Shown: positions 9,501-17,881, numbered from the stretch's first letter. The stretch is DNA of 64,000 bases from an uncultured Lentisphaerota bacterium (GCA_903896925.1 CAITZM010000136.1:1-64000), one strand, 5' to 3'. Made by a program: numbers and translations. Notes: generated by a model not told the origin, from the sequence alone.

Positions 9501-10268
9501 ATGAAAAGTGAATGTCATCGCCTGAAGTTGCACCGCCCGGACGGCCAGCGCGCCAAGGTTGGAACTTCTGTAGGGGCTAGGCTTGCGAAGCCCGCAAGTG
9601 TGGAGCGCGCAAATAGGGGTCGCGCAAGCGCGACCCCTACATGGAGGGCTTGGCGTCTTGGCGGTTCGCTCCTCCTGCTTTGTACCATGGCGGTATACGC
9701 AGCAACGAATGCGCCGCCGGTGGTGCTGGAGCTCAAGCGTACCTACGCCGACGGGCAGTCGAAGGACAACCTGCCGCTGAAACTCGCGTGGTCGAACGTG
9801 GTGTTCACGGTGGACGAAGGGTTTGGCGGCGCGGCCTCCATCGGCATCTGCCGCATCCAGGTCTTCCAGCGCACGGACATGAGCAACGCCGTCGCGAGCG
9901 TCGTGCGGGAACGCGACGGTGGCGTGGAGCAGGCGTGGGTGACAGATCTCGACGGCGATGGCCGGCCGGATATTTTCGTGTGGATCGAATGCGCCGGCAG
10001 CGGCGCCTACGGCGCGCTCGAAGCCTTCGCGTTTGACGGGAAAAAGCTGACGAAGTTTTTTATGCCGCCGCTGCTCGCCCGCGAAGCTCCTTCCTATCAC
10101 GGCCACGACTGGTTCGAGATCAAGGAGGGCAAACTGCTCACCGGCTTCCCAAGCTACAGCGGGGCCGAGCCCACCGAGTCCAATAACTACGGCGGCGAAG
10201 CGCGCTTCGAACTCGACGTGGAAAATAAATGCTGGAAGCGACTCGACACTCCGAAGCCGAAGCCATGA
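9501..10268 (+). CDS. Hypothetical exported protein with FG-GAP/VCBS-like loop
   Basis: A 255-aa protein of unrecognised family. A hydrophobic segment (LGGSLLLLCTMAVYAATNA, about residues 54-72) looks like a signal peptide with an Ala-x-Ala type end. The mature domain has a DLDGDGRPDIFVWIE loop, as in FG-GAP/VCBS repeat proteins, related in style to the preceding gene. The first 50 codons pass through a palindromic element. An ATG at 9687 is in frame but would discard the signal core, so 9501 is kept. The gene lies 7 bases after the previous stop, and its own stop overlaps the pbpC ATG (ATGA), so it is probably co-translated with pbpC. Confidence 0.65.
   Translation: MKSECHRLKLHRPDGQRAKVGTSVGARLAKPASVERANRGRASATPTWRAWRLGGSLLLLCTMAVYAATNAPPVVLELKRTYADGQSKDNLPLKLAWSNVVFTVDEGFGGAASIGICRIQVFQRTDMSNAVASVVRERDGGVEQAWVTDLDGDGRPDIFVWIECAGSGAYGALEAFAFDGKKLTKFFMPPLLAREAPSYHGHDWFEIKEGKLLTGFPSYSGAEPTESNNYGGEARFELDVENKCWKRLDTPKPKP
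9569..9641. repeat. TGTAGGGG...CCCCTACA palindromic element inside a CDS
   Basis: Terminal inverted octamers TGTAGGGG/CCCCTACA enclose two hairpins. The second is perfect, with 12-bp arms TAGGGGTCGCGC (9614-9625) and GCGCGACCCCTA (9628-9639) around AA. Translated in frame into the N-terminal part of the gene at 9501. Next to it is a CTTGGCGTCTTGGCGGTT word, also found near 1,745-1,765 and, inverted, at 8,505-8,530. Confidence 0.85.
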
Positions 10269-12835
10269 TCAAGATTTTCAAGAAGCGTGAACCGCAGAGG
10301 TCACAGAGGAAAGCGGGGGTCACAGAGGATCTCTGTGAACCTCCGCGAACCTCTGTGTCCTCTGTGGTAAAAAAACATCTCAGGCGGTTGGCTGTTGTGT
10401 TGGTTTTGATGGGCGCGGGCTTCGCTCTCGCGTGGTTCGCGTGTCCGTTTCCGCGCGGGCTGCTGGCGCGGTATCCGGGGGCGGCGGTGCTGTGCGACCG
10501 CGAGGGCACACCGCTGCGCGTCCGGCTCGGTCCGCACGACCAGGATTGCCGCCCGATCTACCAGCCGCACCGCGACGACTGGATCGTCAAGGCGATGGTC
10601 GCCGCCGAGGACCGCCGCTTCTGGGCGCACCACGGCGTGGATCCGGTGGCGGTGCTGCGCGCGGCCTGGCTCGACGCGACGCACCTGCGCAAGGTCTCCG
10701 GCGCCTCGACGCTCTCCATGCAGGTGATGCGCCTCGCCGAGCCGCGGCCGCGCACGCTCGGGGCCAAAGTCGTCGAGGCGTTTCGCGCGCTGCAGATGGA
10801 ACGGATCTATTCGAAGGATGAAATCCTGACGCAGTATCTCAACCGCGCACCGTTTGGCGCCAACCTCGTCGGCATCGAGGCCGCGAGCCGGCGCTATTTC
10901 GGTAAAGGTCCGGAGGATCTGAGCCTGGCCGAGGCCGCGCTGCTGGCGGGCGTACCGCAGTCGCCCTCGCGGCTGCGGCCCGACCGGCGGCTGGCGCGCG
11001 CGCAGCAGCGGCAGGCGTATGTGCTCGAGCGCATGGTCGCCAGCGGCTGCATCACCGAGGAGCAGCGGCAGGCGGCGCAGTCGCAGCAACTCGTGTTGCG
11101 CAAGGAGACGCGCCCGTTCCGCGCGCCGCATTTCTGCGACCTCGCCGAGGCGCGGCTGGCGGATACGCATTTCGCTGAGCCCCCTCACCCTGTCCCTCTC
11201 CCCCGAGGGGAGAGAGGAAAAGCAGTAACCTCAAACCAGGACAGCATCCCCATAGGGAAAATGTCGCGTGGTGAAAACCAGCAGCGCTTGGCACGCGCGG
11301 TTCGCGGTTCTTCTCCCTCGCCCCTTGGGGGAGATGGTCGGGGTGAGGGGCACGCCGCGTCCGTCCAAGGTGAGTCCCGGTCTCAGGGGGCGCCGCCCCC
11401 TTCCATCGCGGTCCGCACGACGCTCGATCCGAAGTGGCAGCGCGTGGCCGAGGAAGCGCTGCGGCGGCATGCGGCGGAGCTGGCCGCGGGCGAAATCCGC
11501 GGCGGCGCGGTGGTGATCCTCGAGGTCAAGACCGGCGCGGTGCGCGCGCTGGTCGGCTCGCCGGATTTCTCAGACAAGCGCAACCAGGGACAGGTCAATG
11601 CTGCGCTCGCGCCGCGCTCGGCCGGCTCCACGCTCAAGCCGTTCGCGTTTGCGCTGGCGTTTGACCGCGGGCTGGCGACGCCGGGAACGGTGCTCGCCGA
11701 TGTGCCGCGCAACTTCGGCGATTACCGGCCGGAGAACTTCGACAAGCATTTCCGCGGCCTGATCTCGGCACGCGACGCGCTGATCCTCTCGCTGAACCTG
11801 CCCGCGCTGGAGATCGAGCAGCAGGTCGGCCAGCCGCTTTTCTATCGCACGTTGCGGCAGCTCGGGCTGGAGACGGTCGAGAAGCCGGCGACGCACTATG
11901 GCATGGGCCTCGTGCTGGGCAACGCGGAGGTGCGGCTGCTCGACCTGGCCAATGCCTATGCGTGCCTCGCGCGCGGCGGCGAGTGGCGGCCGGCGCGCGT
12001 GTTTGAGGATGCGCCGGAGGCCGCGGGACGGCGCGTCTTCTCGCCGGAAGCCTGCTGGCTGGTCGCCGATGCGCTCGGTGGCCAGGAGCGCGCGCTCGAT
12101 GCGACCGGCCATTCCGCCGATGTCCGCCTGCCGCCGCTCGCGTGGAAGACCGGGACGTCCAGTGGGTTCCACGACGCCTGGACCGTGGCGTTTAACTCGG
12201 AGATCGTCATCGGCGTCTGGGCCGGCAATCCCGATGGTGCGGGCAGCGACCTGCTGGTCGGGAAAAAAGTGGCGGCTCCGGTCGTCTGGGAAATTTTCCG
12301 GCGGATCTATCCGGACAACGACGGCCCGTGGTTCGAACGGCCCGCCGGTCTTGCGCAGCGCGAAATCTGCGCGGCGAGCGGCAGCGTGCCCGGCCCGTAT
12401 TGCCGCGACCGGATCGAGGATTGGTGCATCGGCGGCGTGACCAGCTGCCGCGCCTGCGGCGTACATGTGCGCGCGCCGGATGCGGCCGGCCTGCTGACGG
12501 AAAGCTGGCCGCCGGAGGTGACGCAGTTCCTGGCGCGGCAGCGCGCGGTGCCCGCGCCGTCGTCGGCCAAGGTCGTACGTGTGCGGATCACCTCGCCCTC
12601 GCCGGGCAGTGCCTTCCGCCTGGTTGAGGATCTCGCCGGCGCCGAGCAGCGTCTGCCGTTGAGCGCCGCCGGGGTGGGTGGGGCGGGTGCGCTGCACTGG
12701 TTTGACAACGATCGCTACCTCGGCGTGGCCCGCGGCGGCGAGCCGCTGTTCTGGCCGCTCGCGCGCGGACGGCACCAGTTTGTCGCCTGTGATGCCGCTG
12801 GCCACAGCGACCGCGTCGCGATCTCGGTCGAGTGA
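10265..12835 (+). CDS. pbpC: Penicillin-binding protein 1C (bifunctional peptidoglycan synthase)
   Basis: An 856-aa inner-membrane enzyme that polymerises and cross-links peptidoglycan. Order: cytosolic tail (1-38), transmembrane helix (about 39-58), GT51 glycosyltransferase with AAEDRRFWAHHG (catalytic Glu115) and GASTLSMQV, a penicillin-binding transpeptidase with STLK (Ser455, Lys458), SLN and KTGTS (Lys628), and a BiPBP_C/PbpC C-terminal domain. The start at 10265 overlaps the previous stop (ATGA), and a short tail before the membrane helix fits PBPs. Two dispersed repeats are read in frame: one in the cytosolic tail (10291-10368) and one of about 175 bp between the two catalytic domains (residues about 305-363). 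Both sit outside conserved motifs. Association of PbpC with an A2M protein is known in E. coli (yfhM-pbpC). Confidence 0.95.
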   Translation: MIKIFKKREPQRSQRKAGVTEDLCEPPRTSVSSVVKKHLRRLAVVLVLMGAGFALAWFACPFPRGLLARYPGAAVLCDREGTPLRVRLGPHDQDCRPIYQPHRDDWIVKAMVAAEDRRFWAHHGVDPVAVLRAAWLDATHLRKVSGASTLSMQVMRLAEPRPRTLGAKVVEAFRALQMERIYSKDEILTQYLNRAPFGANLVGIEAASRRYFGKGPEDLSLAEAALLAGVPQSPSRLRPDRRLARAQQRQAYVLERMVASGCITEEQRQAAQSQQLVLRKETRPFRAPHFCDLAEARLADTHFAEPPHPVPLPRGERGKAVTSNQDSIPIGKMSRGENQQRLARAVRGSSPSPLGGDGRGEGHAASVQGESRSQGAPPPSIAVRTTLDPKWQRVAEEALRRHAAELAAGEIRGGAVVILEVKTGAVRALVGSPDFSDKRNQGQVNAALAPRSAGSTLKPFAFALAFDRGLATPGTVLADVPRNFGDYRPENFDKHFRGLISARDALILSLNLPALEIEQQVGQPLFYRTLRQLGLETVEKPATHYGMGLVLGNAEVRLLDLANAYACLARGGEWRPARVFEDAPEAAGRRVFSPEACWLVADALGGQERALDATGHSADVRLPPLAWKTGTSSGFHDAWTVAFNSEIVIGVWAGNPDGAGSDLLVGKKVAAPVVWEIFRRIYPDNDGPWFERPAGLAQREICAASGSVPGPYCRDRIEDWCIGGVTSCRACGVHVRAPDAAGLLTESWPPEVTQFLARQRAVPAPSSAKVVRVRITSPSPGSAFRLVEDLAGAEQRLPLSAAGVGGAGALHWFDNDRYLGVARGGEPLFWPLARGRHQFVACDAAGHSDRVAISVE
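10291..10368. repeat. CCACAGAGG-type palindrome read inside pbpC
   Basis: Left arm ACCGCAGAGGTCACAGAGG (10291-10309) and right arm CCTCTGTGTCCTCTGTGGT (10350-10368) pair with two mismatches. They enclose a second AGAGGATCTCTGTGAACCT palindrome. The same family occurs downstream of the gene at 12841-12922. Here it encodes the Arg/Ser-rich cytosolic tail before the membrane helix. Confidence 0.85.
11178..11352. repeat. CCCCTCACCC-type element inserted in frame in pbpC
   Basis: About 175 bp with imperfect 25-bp inverted ends: GCCCCCTCACCCTGTCCCTC at the left, and a right end GGGGGAGATGGTCGGGGTGA plus GGGGC. Internal hairpins include CTCCCCCGAGGGGAG. It encodes a Pro/Gly/Arg-rich insert between the glycosyltransferase and transpeptidase domains of PbpC. 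Frame is kept and there is no stop. Confidence 0.85.
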
Positions 12836-12840
12836 AGAGT

Positions 12841-12922
12841 TAACCACAGAGGTCACGGAGGTAAGGGGAGGTTCACAGAGCGGCCTCTGCGCCCTCCTGA
12901 CCCTCCGTGTCCTCTGTGGTTA
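12841..12922. repeat. CCACAGAGG-type palindrome after pbpC
   Basis: 21-bp arms (12841-12861 and 12902-12922) starting TAACCACAGAGG and ending CCTCTGTGGTTA pair with one mismatch. They enclose a GGTTCACAGAGCGGCCTCTG core. The element begins 5 bases after the pbpC stop and could act as a terminator-like or mRNA-stabilising structure, though no T-tract follows. Confidence 0.8.
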
Positions 12923-12970
12923 GTCTTTGTCCTTCGCTGGCATTGTGACGCGAGCAGCTGGGCATTATCA

Positions 12971-13565
12971 TCAACTTGGCGCGGGAGGTTGACCTCGCGC
13001 CGGCAGGGTGGCGCGAGGCAATCGCCAGGCGTTGATCCGACCGATATTGTGTGCGTCGATCGGCTCCAGTTCCAGGAAAGGCGCCTGAGTGTCCGCCTCA
13101 AGAGCCTGGAAGAAGCCGTTGCTGATCACGATATCGCTCGGGCCTGCGGCCGTCAGGAGGCGCGCGGCCATGTTGATGCCGTCGCTCACGGTGCCCATAG
13201 CTGGAGAACGAACAGAGGTCGGCGATCAGCACCGCGACTTCACGATACATGCCCGGCGGCAGGATGGCCCGCGAGAGCAGGCCGTTCGTTTCGCGCAACT
13301 GCTTCAGGCGCCAGAAACCAAAGTGCCAGAGCAGGTGCGTTTGCAGTTCGCTGCCGGTCCAGTCGCTCCCGAAGGCATACCGGCCCTTGGCGCGGGTCAG
13401 GGCCGTGCGCAGTTCGATGACCGCGTCCGCGCTCGAAACCGAGTCCAGCTTGGTGTCGAAGTGGCTGTTGATCAGTCCGGACAACCGTTCTTCGTCCCAG
13501 ATTTCCTCGAGGAAAAGACGCAGTTCCTGCAGATGGATTTCGCTGTGACTGTGGTTCGACTGCAT
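12971..13565 (-). pseudogene. Decayed class III adenylate/guanylate cyclase
   Basis: The ATG at 13565 opens a frame with an N-terminal region of about 105 residues, then YREVAVLIADLCSFSSY, the first strand of a class III cyclase catalytic domain. At about 13,198 the reading frame changes, and the other frame continues with MGTVSDGINMAARLLTAAGP, which is the C-terminal third of the same domain (metal/purine loop GTVSDGINMAARL). About 90 residues of the catalytic core between them are missing. The locus has therefore suffered an internal deletion plus frameshift and cannot make an active cyclase. A homologous intact protein would be about 320 residues. An assembly error is a less likely alternative. 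Confidence 0.75.
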
Positions 13566-14089
13566 GGCCGACTCCTCCGCTCCAAGTCTGGAACCCGATA
13601 AAAGACTACTGCGCTTTCCGGAAAGGACACGCACAATGGCGACAGCACAATGGCAAGGACAACCGCCGGCGGCCGGTTTGGCCGGGGAAGACCCCGGCAA
13701 CCCTGTGGGTCGTGCCGGTGAGCGATGAACAGCTGGCTGAATTGTTGTAAGGCGTCCTTTGGCTGATGTGCGCCCGCTGTGTCTGGCCAACTGGGAGAAC
13801 GGGCGTCCTTCGAGTGAAGGATGCCCGTCCTATGAGGCGGATTTGCGAATTCTCTTGTATTCGCGCCAGGGGCTAGACAGCCAGGCTTGTACGACGAGCC
13901 GTTTATTTCTGCCTCCGCCCCGCCGCGGTAGACGCCTCCGAGCTAATGGGCGCTTGGCATCTGAAAAGCAGAAACGGCTCCTGCCCTCCGATTGATTTAT
14001 AATAAATAGTTGACAGTCTAAAACCATTTTTGGTAACCGTAAATATGGTCATGCGTGTGGGTGAATAAACGTAAGAAAGGGGCGGGGGA
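13566..14089. other. Gene-free stretch upstream of the SHOCT lipoprotein
   Basis: No credible gene here. GC content drops visibly after about 13,990. A perfect TATAAT sits at 13998-14003 and a TTGACA at 14010-14015, but neither has a good partner hexamer at the right distance, so the promoter of the gene at 14090 cannot be fixed. A GGGGCGGGGG Shine-Dalgarno-like run lies at 14,079-14,088. Confidence 0.4.
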
Positions 14090-14635
14090 ATGAAGGTTGC
14101 AATTATCATCGGTCTGTTGGGCGTGGTGCTGATGGGGTCGGGGTGCGCCAGTATCGTGAGTAAATCCGATTGGCCTGTGAAGATTGACAGCAATCCCACG
14201 GGTGCAAAAGTAGCGATCAAGGACCAAATGGGTTTGGAAGTACGTTCGGGTACAACTCCTATGACCACCGTTCTTCCGTCCAAAGCGGGCTTCCTCAAGG
14301 CGGCCACCTATCAAATAACGTTTGAAAAGGAGGGGTATACCCAGACAACTGCCCCGTTTTCTGCCCGGATGAATGAGTGGTACATCGGGAATATCATTTT
14401 CGGCGGGCTGATCGGGTGCTGTATTGTTGATCCGGCGACGGGGGCGATGTGGAAACTCGACGATACCATCTATGGGAATCTGAGTGTGGATCCGAATTTC
14501 ATCAAGAAGGAATCAAAAGAAGAGCCTAGAAAAACGATTGATATTCCCACTAAGCTGAAGGAACTCAAGGAGAAGGGTATCCTGAACGACGATGAGTATG
14601 AAAAGCGGCGCAAGGTCTTGATCGATCAATTGTGA
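14090..14635 (+). CDS. SHOCT-domain lipoprotein
   Basis: A 181-aa lipoprotein: signal peptide with lipobox MGSGC (Cys20), then a beta-rich PEGA-like segment (VKIDSNPTGAKVAIKD...), a glycine-rich hydrophobic patch (about 103-115), and a C-terminal SHOCT motif (IPTKLKELKEKGILNDDEYE). SHOCT domains are short C-terminal helical pairs of unclear role in membrane proteins. Base composition is lower in GC than most of the window, as in the next gene, hinting at a different history. It stands upstream of the beta-barrel/YidD block but 98 bases separate them, so shared function is only suggested by position. Confidence 0.8.
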   Translation: MKVAIIIGLLGVVLMGSGCASIVSKSDWPVKIDSNPTGAKVAIKDQMGLEVRSGTTPMTTVLPSKAGFLKAATYQITFEKEGYTQTTAPFSARMNEWYIGNIIFGGLIGCCIVDPATGAMWKLDDTIYGNLSVDPNFIKKESKEEPRKTIDIPTKLKELKEKGILNDDEYEKRRKVLIDQL

Positions 14636-14733
14636 TTTTATCGGGCGAGCGCAGCGCAGAGTGTCGCGATCCTTGAATGGGATGACATTGAGGGCATAGG
14701 TAACGCCCCGTAGGGGCAGAGGGAGAAGGCAGC

Positions 14734-15354
14734 ATGAAAAAACGGTTAGCGGTGGTGGTGTCGGCATTTGTTCTGGCGCAGATAGCAATGCCTGTTAACG
14801 CGGGCTCCGTGGTTGTTGGAGCGCAGCCTCCGGGCGCTCAGCAATCGCGAGATGGCTCAATAGCCTTGGAACTTGGTGCGGGAGGTCTTTTTAGCCCCGA
14901 CTACCGGAGTCTCCTTGAGGATGTTTATCCGGATTATAACCTCTTGCTGGGCGGCGGGTGGTTCCAGCTTAGCGGTGGTCTTCGTTACCGGGTAAATGAG
15001 CAGCTTTCCATCAGCCCGAAGGTTGATGTGATGTTAAATTACGTTATCGCAGATGGCGGCCGTGAAGACGAATCGTATCTAAACTACATACTCGTTCCCG
15101 GCGTGAATGCGCGGTTCTCGTTTGACAAGGCGCCGTCTCTGTATGTTGGTGGAGAGCTCACCTATAACCTCCCGCATACCGGTAGTAAATATTATGAGCT
15201 TAAGTCGGGAGGTCTTGGCGGCGGCGCATTCCTCGGATATGTCTTCCAGGGTGATTTCTTTGTGGAGCTTGGGTACAATTATATCCCCGTGGAGGTTGGC
15301 TCGGAGAAGAAGAATCTCGGCGGAGTTTTGCTGCGCTTGGGTAAAGCCTTCTGA
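14734..15354 (+). CDS. Outer-membrane beta-barrel protein (module A)
   Basis: A 206-aa protein with a cleavable signal peptide (MKKRLAVVVSAFVLAQIAMP...NAG). Alternating hydrophobic/polar strands follow (SIALELGAGGLF, FQLSGGLRYRV, LSISPKVDVML, SLYVGGELTYN, FFVELGYNYIP), and the last strand ends in Phe (LLRLGKAF). This is a typical small eight-stranded barrel. The stop overlaps the next ATG (TGATG), so it is translated together with the YidD-like gene. Function unknown; by context it may be the outer-membrane part of module A. Confidence 0.8.
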   Translation: MKKRLAVVVSAFVLAQIAMPVNAGSVVVGAQPPGAQQSRDGSIALELGAGGLFSPDYRSLLEDVYPDYNLLLGGGWFQLSGGLRYRVNEQLSISPKVDVMLNYVIADGGREDESYLNYILVPGVNARFSFDKAPSLYVGGELTYNLPHTGSKYYELKSGGLGGGAFLGYVFQGDFFVELGYNYIPVEVGSEKKNLGGVLLRLGKAF

Positions 15355-16220
15355 TGAGTTGGGCGCGGGGTAAAGATACGGCCAGCCATCCGTTGTTTTT
15401 CGGCTGGCTGGCCGTGTTGCTATCCTTGCCGTTTGTGAGTGACGGGGCGAATGGGCGCCTACATCTCGCCAATGCACTCGCCAAGGAGGGGCAGTGGGAG
15501 AGCTGCTACAGGGAGGCCTGCCGGGAAAGTCAGGCCGCGCCCCTTGATTATCAGGCTGCACTGCTGGCCGCTACTGCGGCGGCTCGCTTGAATTATCCAA
15601 CGGCAAGGGCTGACTTAGAGCAAATAATCAACTTGGAACCGGCCCCGGCTGAAGTGAGGCTGGCTGCGCGGTATGAGCGAGGCTGTCTTCTCTGGCGCAC
15701 GCATGGAGTGGCCGCCGCATATGAGGAGTTCCGCCTTGTATTCCTGGCGACATCCTCCCCCGATTTATTGTTGCGTTCAAGTCGCTCGCTCTGGCTCTTG
15801 CGCCTGCGTGAACCGCGACTGGCCGGCGCTGATCGGGCGCTGGATGTGCCCTTGCAGGCCCTGGCGAGCCTCTGGACCTCAAAACTGACTGACGAATGCG
15901 ATGCGATCGCGCCCTGTTCAACTCTTTCCTGGGCCACTATCCCTGTCCAATGGTCAATCGTCTTTTATCGTTCTCAGATAAGTCCGGCCCTGGGTAACCG
16001 GTGTAATCTGATCCCGTCCTGTTCGGCGTATGCCCTGCAAGCACTATGTCAGCATGGCCTGCTAGGGATACCCATGACCACCGACCGTTTGTGCCGGGAA
16101 AAGGATATCGTCAGGAAACGAGAGGGCTCGCTCGTAATCGACAAGCGTACCTTCTTTGCCGATCCGCTGTGCAACCATGACGGATGGCTGAACCCCACTC
16201 GAACGGGAGGCGGACCATGA
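15354..16220 (+). CDS. Exported/membrane-tethered YidD-domain protein, copy A
   Basis: A 288-aa protein. After an N-terminal hydrophobic segment (about 15-30) comes a helical, TPR-like region (residues 35-190). A YidD-type domain follows at about 200-250: FYRSQISPALGNRCNLIPSCSAYALQA, with the conserved Cys and PSCSxY motif. A tail FADPLCNHDGW follows. YidD proteins are normally about 70-85 aa, single-domain, cytosolic-face factors that assist YidC membrane insertion. This version is enlarged and apparently exported or anchored. Its stop overlaps the ATG of the following membrane protein (ATGA). Two paralogues with the same partner lie at 19403 and 25106. The YidD similarity is clear; a role in envelope protein insertion is inference. 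Confidence 0.8.
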   Translation: MSWARGKDTASHPLFFGWLAVLLSLPFVSDGANGRLHLANALAKEGQWESCYREACRESQAAPLDYQAALLAATAAARLNYPTARADLEQIINLEPAPAEVRLAARYERGCLLWRTHGVAAAYEEFRLVFLATSSPDLLLRSSRSLWLLRLREPRLAGADRALDVPLQALASLWTSKLTDECDAIAPCSTLSWATIPVQWSIVFYRSQISPALGNRCNLIPSCSAYALQALCQHGLLGIPMTTDRLCREKDIVRKREGSLVIDKRTFFADPLCNHDGWLNPTRTGGGP

Positions 16221-17140
16221 AGGATTGCGCCAAGGGTCGATGGTTGTTCGCCGTACTGGTTGGGTTTTTTATGGTGGGTAGCCGTGGAGCCGAAGACCCG
16301 GTGCCAGCCGCCGCTGGTAATGCTACTCTTGCTCGATCGGTGAAGCCCTTGCGCTGGCAACTGCCCCTGGCGCTGGTGGCCGAGCGAGATCATGCCGGTG
16401 CCGCCCTTGAGTTCCGGCGTCTAGCCTTGGAAGAGGCGGACCCATCGGTGTGCGAAACGTTTTCCTGGCTGGCAGCCTATGAGTACGGGTTGATTCAGCG
16501 CTGGGATGTCGTTGCGAATCTGCTCGACGACACAGAAGTGAAGATGCCGGAACTAATGCCCGCGCGTCTGTTGTTGCGCGCCGAACTAGCCGCCACCCGG
16601 CAGGAATACGCATCGGCTGCATTCTTCCTTTCTGAGATCGATGCCACTGCGCCGCCGGCTCTGAGGCGCTACGCGGCCCGACGCCGTGCGGTGGCCGAAG
16701 TGAAGGCGGGCCGCAACAGCGCAGCCCTCAAGGCGTTGGAAGGTTCGCCCGGTGACGAGTTAAAGGGGCTGTCCGCCGTGAAGCGCTATGCCCGAGGCAG
16801 CAACAAGACTCCGGTCGTCGGGGGTCTCTTGGGGTTCGTGCCCGGCTTGGGTTATGCCTATGCGGGGGAATATCCCAATGCTCTGCGTAGCGCCGTTCTC
16901 AATGGCTTGTTCATCTTCGGGATGTTCGACACGGCTCACAAAGAGCAATGGGGCGCGTTTGCCGTCATCACGGTTTTCGAAATCACTTGGTACAGCGGCA
17001 GCATCTACGGGGGCATCGATGCCTCGTACCGTTTCAATCTGAATCGGCAGCAACAAGCAGTGACCGGCATCATGGACGGGGCCGACTATGCTCCCGATCT
17101 CCATGCCTTGCCGACCTTGCGCTTACAATTCCGGTTCTGA
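16217..17140 (+). CDS. Helical-repeat membrane protein paired with YidD, copy A
   Basis: A 307-aa protein with a signal peptide (WLFAVLVGFFMVGSRGAE), a helical-repeat region (about 40-190; RDHAGAALEFRRLALEEA), and a glycine/aromatic membrane domain: GGLLGFVPGLGYAYAGEY, then FEITWYSGSIYGGIDA. This membrane part resembles TM2/DUF5683-like 'PG-G-Y-G' modules in style. The copy at 20263 is a clear paralogue over its whole length; the copy at 24192 shares the order and the FE--WY-G-IY motif. The start at 16217 is chosen because it overlaps the YidD stop (ATGA). Probably a partner of the YidD-like protein in the envelope; activity unknown. Confidence 0.75.
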   Translation: MKDCAKGRWLFAVLVGFFMVGSRGAEDPVPAAAGNATLARSVKPLRWQLPLALVAERDHAGAALEFRRLALEEADPSVCETFSWLAAYEYGLIQRWDVVANLLDDTEVKMPELMPARLLLRAELAATRQEYASAAFFLSEIDATAPPALRRYAARRRAVAEVKAGRNSAALKALEGSPGDELKGLSAVKRYARGSNKTPVVGGLLGFVPGLGYAYAGEYPNALRSAVLNGLFIFGMFDTAHKEQWGAFAVITVFEITWYSGSIYGGIDASYRFNLNRQQQAVTGIMDGADYAPDLHALPTLRLQFRF

Positions 17141-17338
17141 TGGCGCGCGGGGCGGTCAGGCCGCATAACTCTAAACGAGCGTCGCCAACGCGCAGAAGCC
17201 ACTTGACGCCGCACGTACGGTGTGGTTAGTCTCCCTCGTGACGAAGAATGGTAAAAGAAGGTAGCGAATCGACTGCGAAACCAGAAAGCCGTGCAAGGGC
17301 ACCTCAATGATCAGCGAACCTCAAAGGAAAGGATGCAG

Positions 17339-17716
17339 ATGAAGCGAATACTAGTCGGGTCGGTGGTGGCCGTGTTGGTTATGACCGCTATGTTGTCCGG
17401 TGCCCAGGCAGCGAACAGTGATCCCGGGGGAGTCAAGGGTTTGCTGACTGGTTGCTGTTTCGGATTGCGCACGGGTGCTGACTACAACGATATTGGCACG
17501 GGCAAGCGGGACTTTGTTTCCTGGTTTTTCGTGGGTTGCTGCTGCGGTGTCCGGGCTCAGGAGGAATACCGGGACGGCAAAGAGATTACTTTCCGTGATT
17601 GGGGTCACATCATCCCGTACGTCGGTATCATCTTCCCCATCTGGGACGGTATTAACACGATGAACGGCATAACGCGTGCGCAGCTTCAGAAGGATTACGG
17701 CTCGCAGTATTATTGA
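17339..17716 (+). CDS. Small GCCFG/YGS-YY exported membrane protein, copy A
   Basis: A 125-aa protein with a signal peptide (MKRILVGSVVAVLVMTAMLS...AQA), then GGVKGLLTGCCFGLRTGADY and a second, diverged GCCCGVR-x-EEY block, a hydrophobic GHIIPYVGIIFPIWDGIN, and the tail DYGSQYY. The paralogue at 19114 has one GCCFG block and the same tail (QYGSNYY). Such paired Cys after Gly could be lipid-modified, metal-binding or disulfide-forming; none can be decided here. An AAAGGAAAGG ribosome site fits the ATG at 17339 better than the one at 17333. A strong terminator follows. Confidence 0.75.
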   Translation: MKRILVGSVVAVLVMTAMLSGAQAANSDPGGVKGLLTGCCFGLRTGADYNDIGTGKRDFVSWFFVGCCCGVRAQEEYRDGKEITFRDWGHIIPYVGIIFPIWDGINTMNGITRAQLQKDYGSQYY

Positions 17717-17737
17717 TCCGGACAGTGCCAGGTAACC

Positions 17738-17773
17738 AAAGATTCGCTCCCAACGGGGGGCGAATCTTTTTTT
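17738..17773 (+). terminator. Intrinsic terminator after module A
   Basis: Stem AAAGATTCGCTCCC (17738-17751) with GGGGGCGAATCTTT, closed by one wobble pair, followed by a run of T. Ends transcription 22 bases after the small GCCFG gene. Confidence 0.9.
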
Positions 17774-17881
17774 ACAGGCAGTCAGACGCGCAGCGGGTTG
17801 GCCTCGGCGCTTTCATGGCCCGAAAAGTTTTCCGCCATTCGCCTTGAATATCCACCGTGGTGCGGTTATATGCTCCCCCGT

